Assembly: GCA_030262725.1 (NCBI GenBank)
Contig: JAJSZS010000012.1
Location: 1 to 64,000 of the forward strand
Source of the DNA: Candidatus Desulfofervidus auxilii
GTDB taxonomy: Bacteria > Desulfobacterota > Desulfofervidia > Desulfofervidales > Desulfofervidaceae
Length of the DNA stretch: 64,000 bases
Reading direction: 5' to 3'
Made by a program: the position numbers and the translations under genes
Notes under the pieces: model-generated
The model's database searches: none
What the model was told of the DNA's origin: nothing
Seen by the model: the letters and a program-made list of their open reading frames with translations, nothing else
In this document: one piece after another, positions 63,617 to 64,000 of the stretch
How the letters are laid out: each line of letters begins with the position of its first letter
How positions within the stretch are numbered: position 1 is the first letter of the stretch

Positions 63617-64000
63617 TTATTTTTCTAAAGTTGTTCGATTAAAGAGAAAATCAGAAATAGTAACAAATTCAAAATCTTTGGATAATTGTGGTAATTCTTC
63701 TTTTAAAACAAGAAGAGTGGTTAAATAAGGATGGCAAATACCTAAGGCACTACCTTGAGTTTTTGCAAGATATGCTAATTGTTTTAAACGTTTTTTAATA
63801 CTTAAAATGTCTTGATTGTTGTCAAGAAAAAGGTCTGCTTTTACAGTAGGTAAACCAATTTTTTTAGCTACTTTATAAGCTACAGATTTTGGTGTAGTAA
63901 AGCTATCCACAAAATACAATCTATATTTTTTAATCTCACTTAGAACTAAAAACATAGCTTTAGTGTCTTGAGTAAATTTTGATCCCATATGGTTGTTTAC
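63617..64000 (-). CDS. Divergent polysaccharide deacetylase (DUF610/YibQ-like), partial
   Basis: C-terminal 127 residues of a gene that continues past the right edge; the in-frame VNNHMGSKFTQD at the edge is the family's NNHMGS motif, then FVDSFTTPKSVAYKVAKKIGLP, DIL...LAYLAKTQGSALGICHPYL. YibQ-type proteins are periplasmic and of uncertain substrate. The true start is outside the window. It lies 32 bases before the ATPase gene. Confidence 0.8.
   Translation of the reverse strand, partial: VNNHMGSKFTQDTKAMFLVLSEIKKYRLYFVDSFTTPKSVAYKVAKKIGLPTVKADLFLDNNQDILSIKKRLKQLAYLAKTQGSALGICHPYLTTLLVLKEELPQLSKDFEFVTISDFLFNRTTLEK

Overview
The window reads as a piece of an AT-rich, gene-dense, Gram-negative bacterial chromosome from a dissimilatory sulfate reducer. 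It carries aprBA, qmoABC and dsrAB plus dsrD, which mark reductive sulfate respiration. It also has LPS genes (kdsA, kdsC, lptCAB) and rpoN, so it is a diderm. A fit to a thermophilic Desulfobacterota lineage such as Candidatus Desulfofervidus is my inference from gene content and base composition; I could not test it.

Layout. 1-8145 is an accessory surface region on the minus strand: a PKD-domain exported protein, an RHS/YD-repeat protein with a cysteine-rich C-terminal tail, a DUF3592-like membrane protein directly after it, and a PEP-CTERM protein. 8146-14001 (plus) holds ubiD-ubiX-ubiA plus a nucleosidase, which fits late futalosine-pathway menaquinone synthesis, followed by an MFS transporter, a CDP-alcohol phosphatidyltransferase and a class II aldolase. 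13998-20486 has a hybrid histidine kinase, galU, an SDR reductase, a shortened UvrA-like ATPase and a response regulator with a degenerate GGDEF domain. 20544-22305 (minus) is atpZ-atpI-atpB-atpE (F0 only). 22436-26409 (plus) has era, fabD, a HEAT-repeat protein and an unrecognised protein.

26387-37902 (minus) is the energy core: aprBA, a strong terminator, qmoABC, then dsrABD with its own promoter and terminator, followed by TPR and YkgJ-type genes. Menaquinol, whose synthesis genes lie nearby, is the expected electron donor to Qmo, which feeds AprBA; DsrAB reduces the sulfite. 38097-42835 has a CDF metal transporter, acs with a LytTR regulator upstream, and moaA. 43569-53562 (plus) is a long housekeeping series: kdsA-kdsC, lptC-lptA-lptB, rpoN, hpf, rapZ, an EIIA-Man protein, rimI, gap-pgk-tpiA and secG. 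53552-64000 (minus) is an MSHA-like pilus/type II secretion-like assembly cluster without pilin genes, with trmFO at its end.

The observations I find most interesting: (1) many single-gene or operon-first promoters sit so close to the start codon that the mRNA should be leaderless, with no Shine-Dalgarno sequence; (2) in contrast, the aprB and dsrA mRNAs have about 95-nt leaders with a strong orphan Shine-Dalgarno at exactly the same distance from the -10 box, resembling a 5' mRNA-stabilising element, and in dsrA a short upstream ORF; (3) the RHS cysteine-rich tail plus adjacent membrane protein; (4) a UvrA-like protein lacking the insertion domain; (5) all six convergent gene pairs overlap at their 3' ends. 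I saw no tRNA, rRNA, CRISPR array or insertion sequence.
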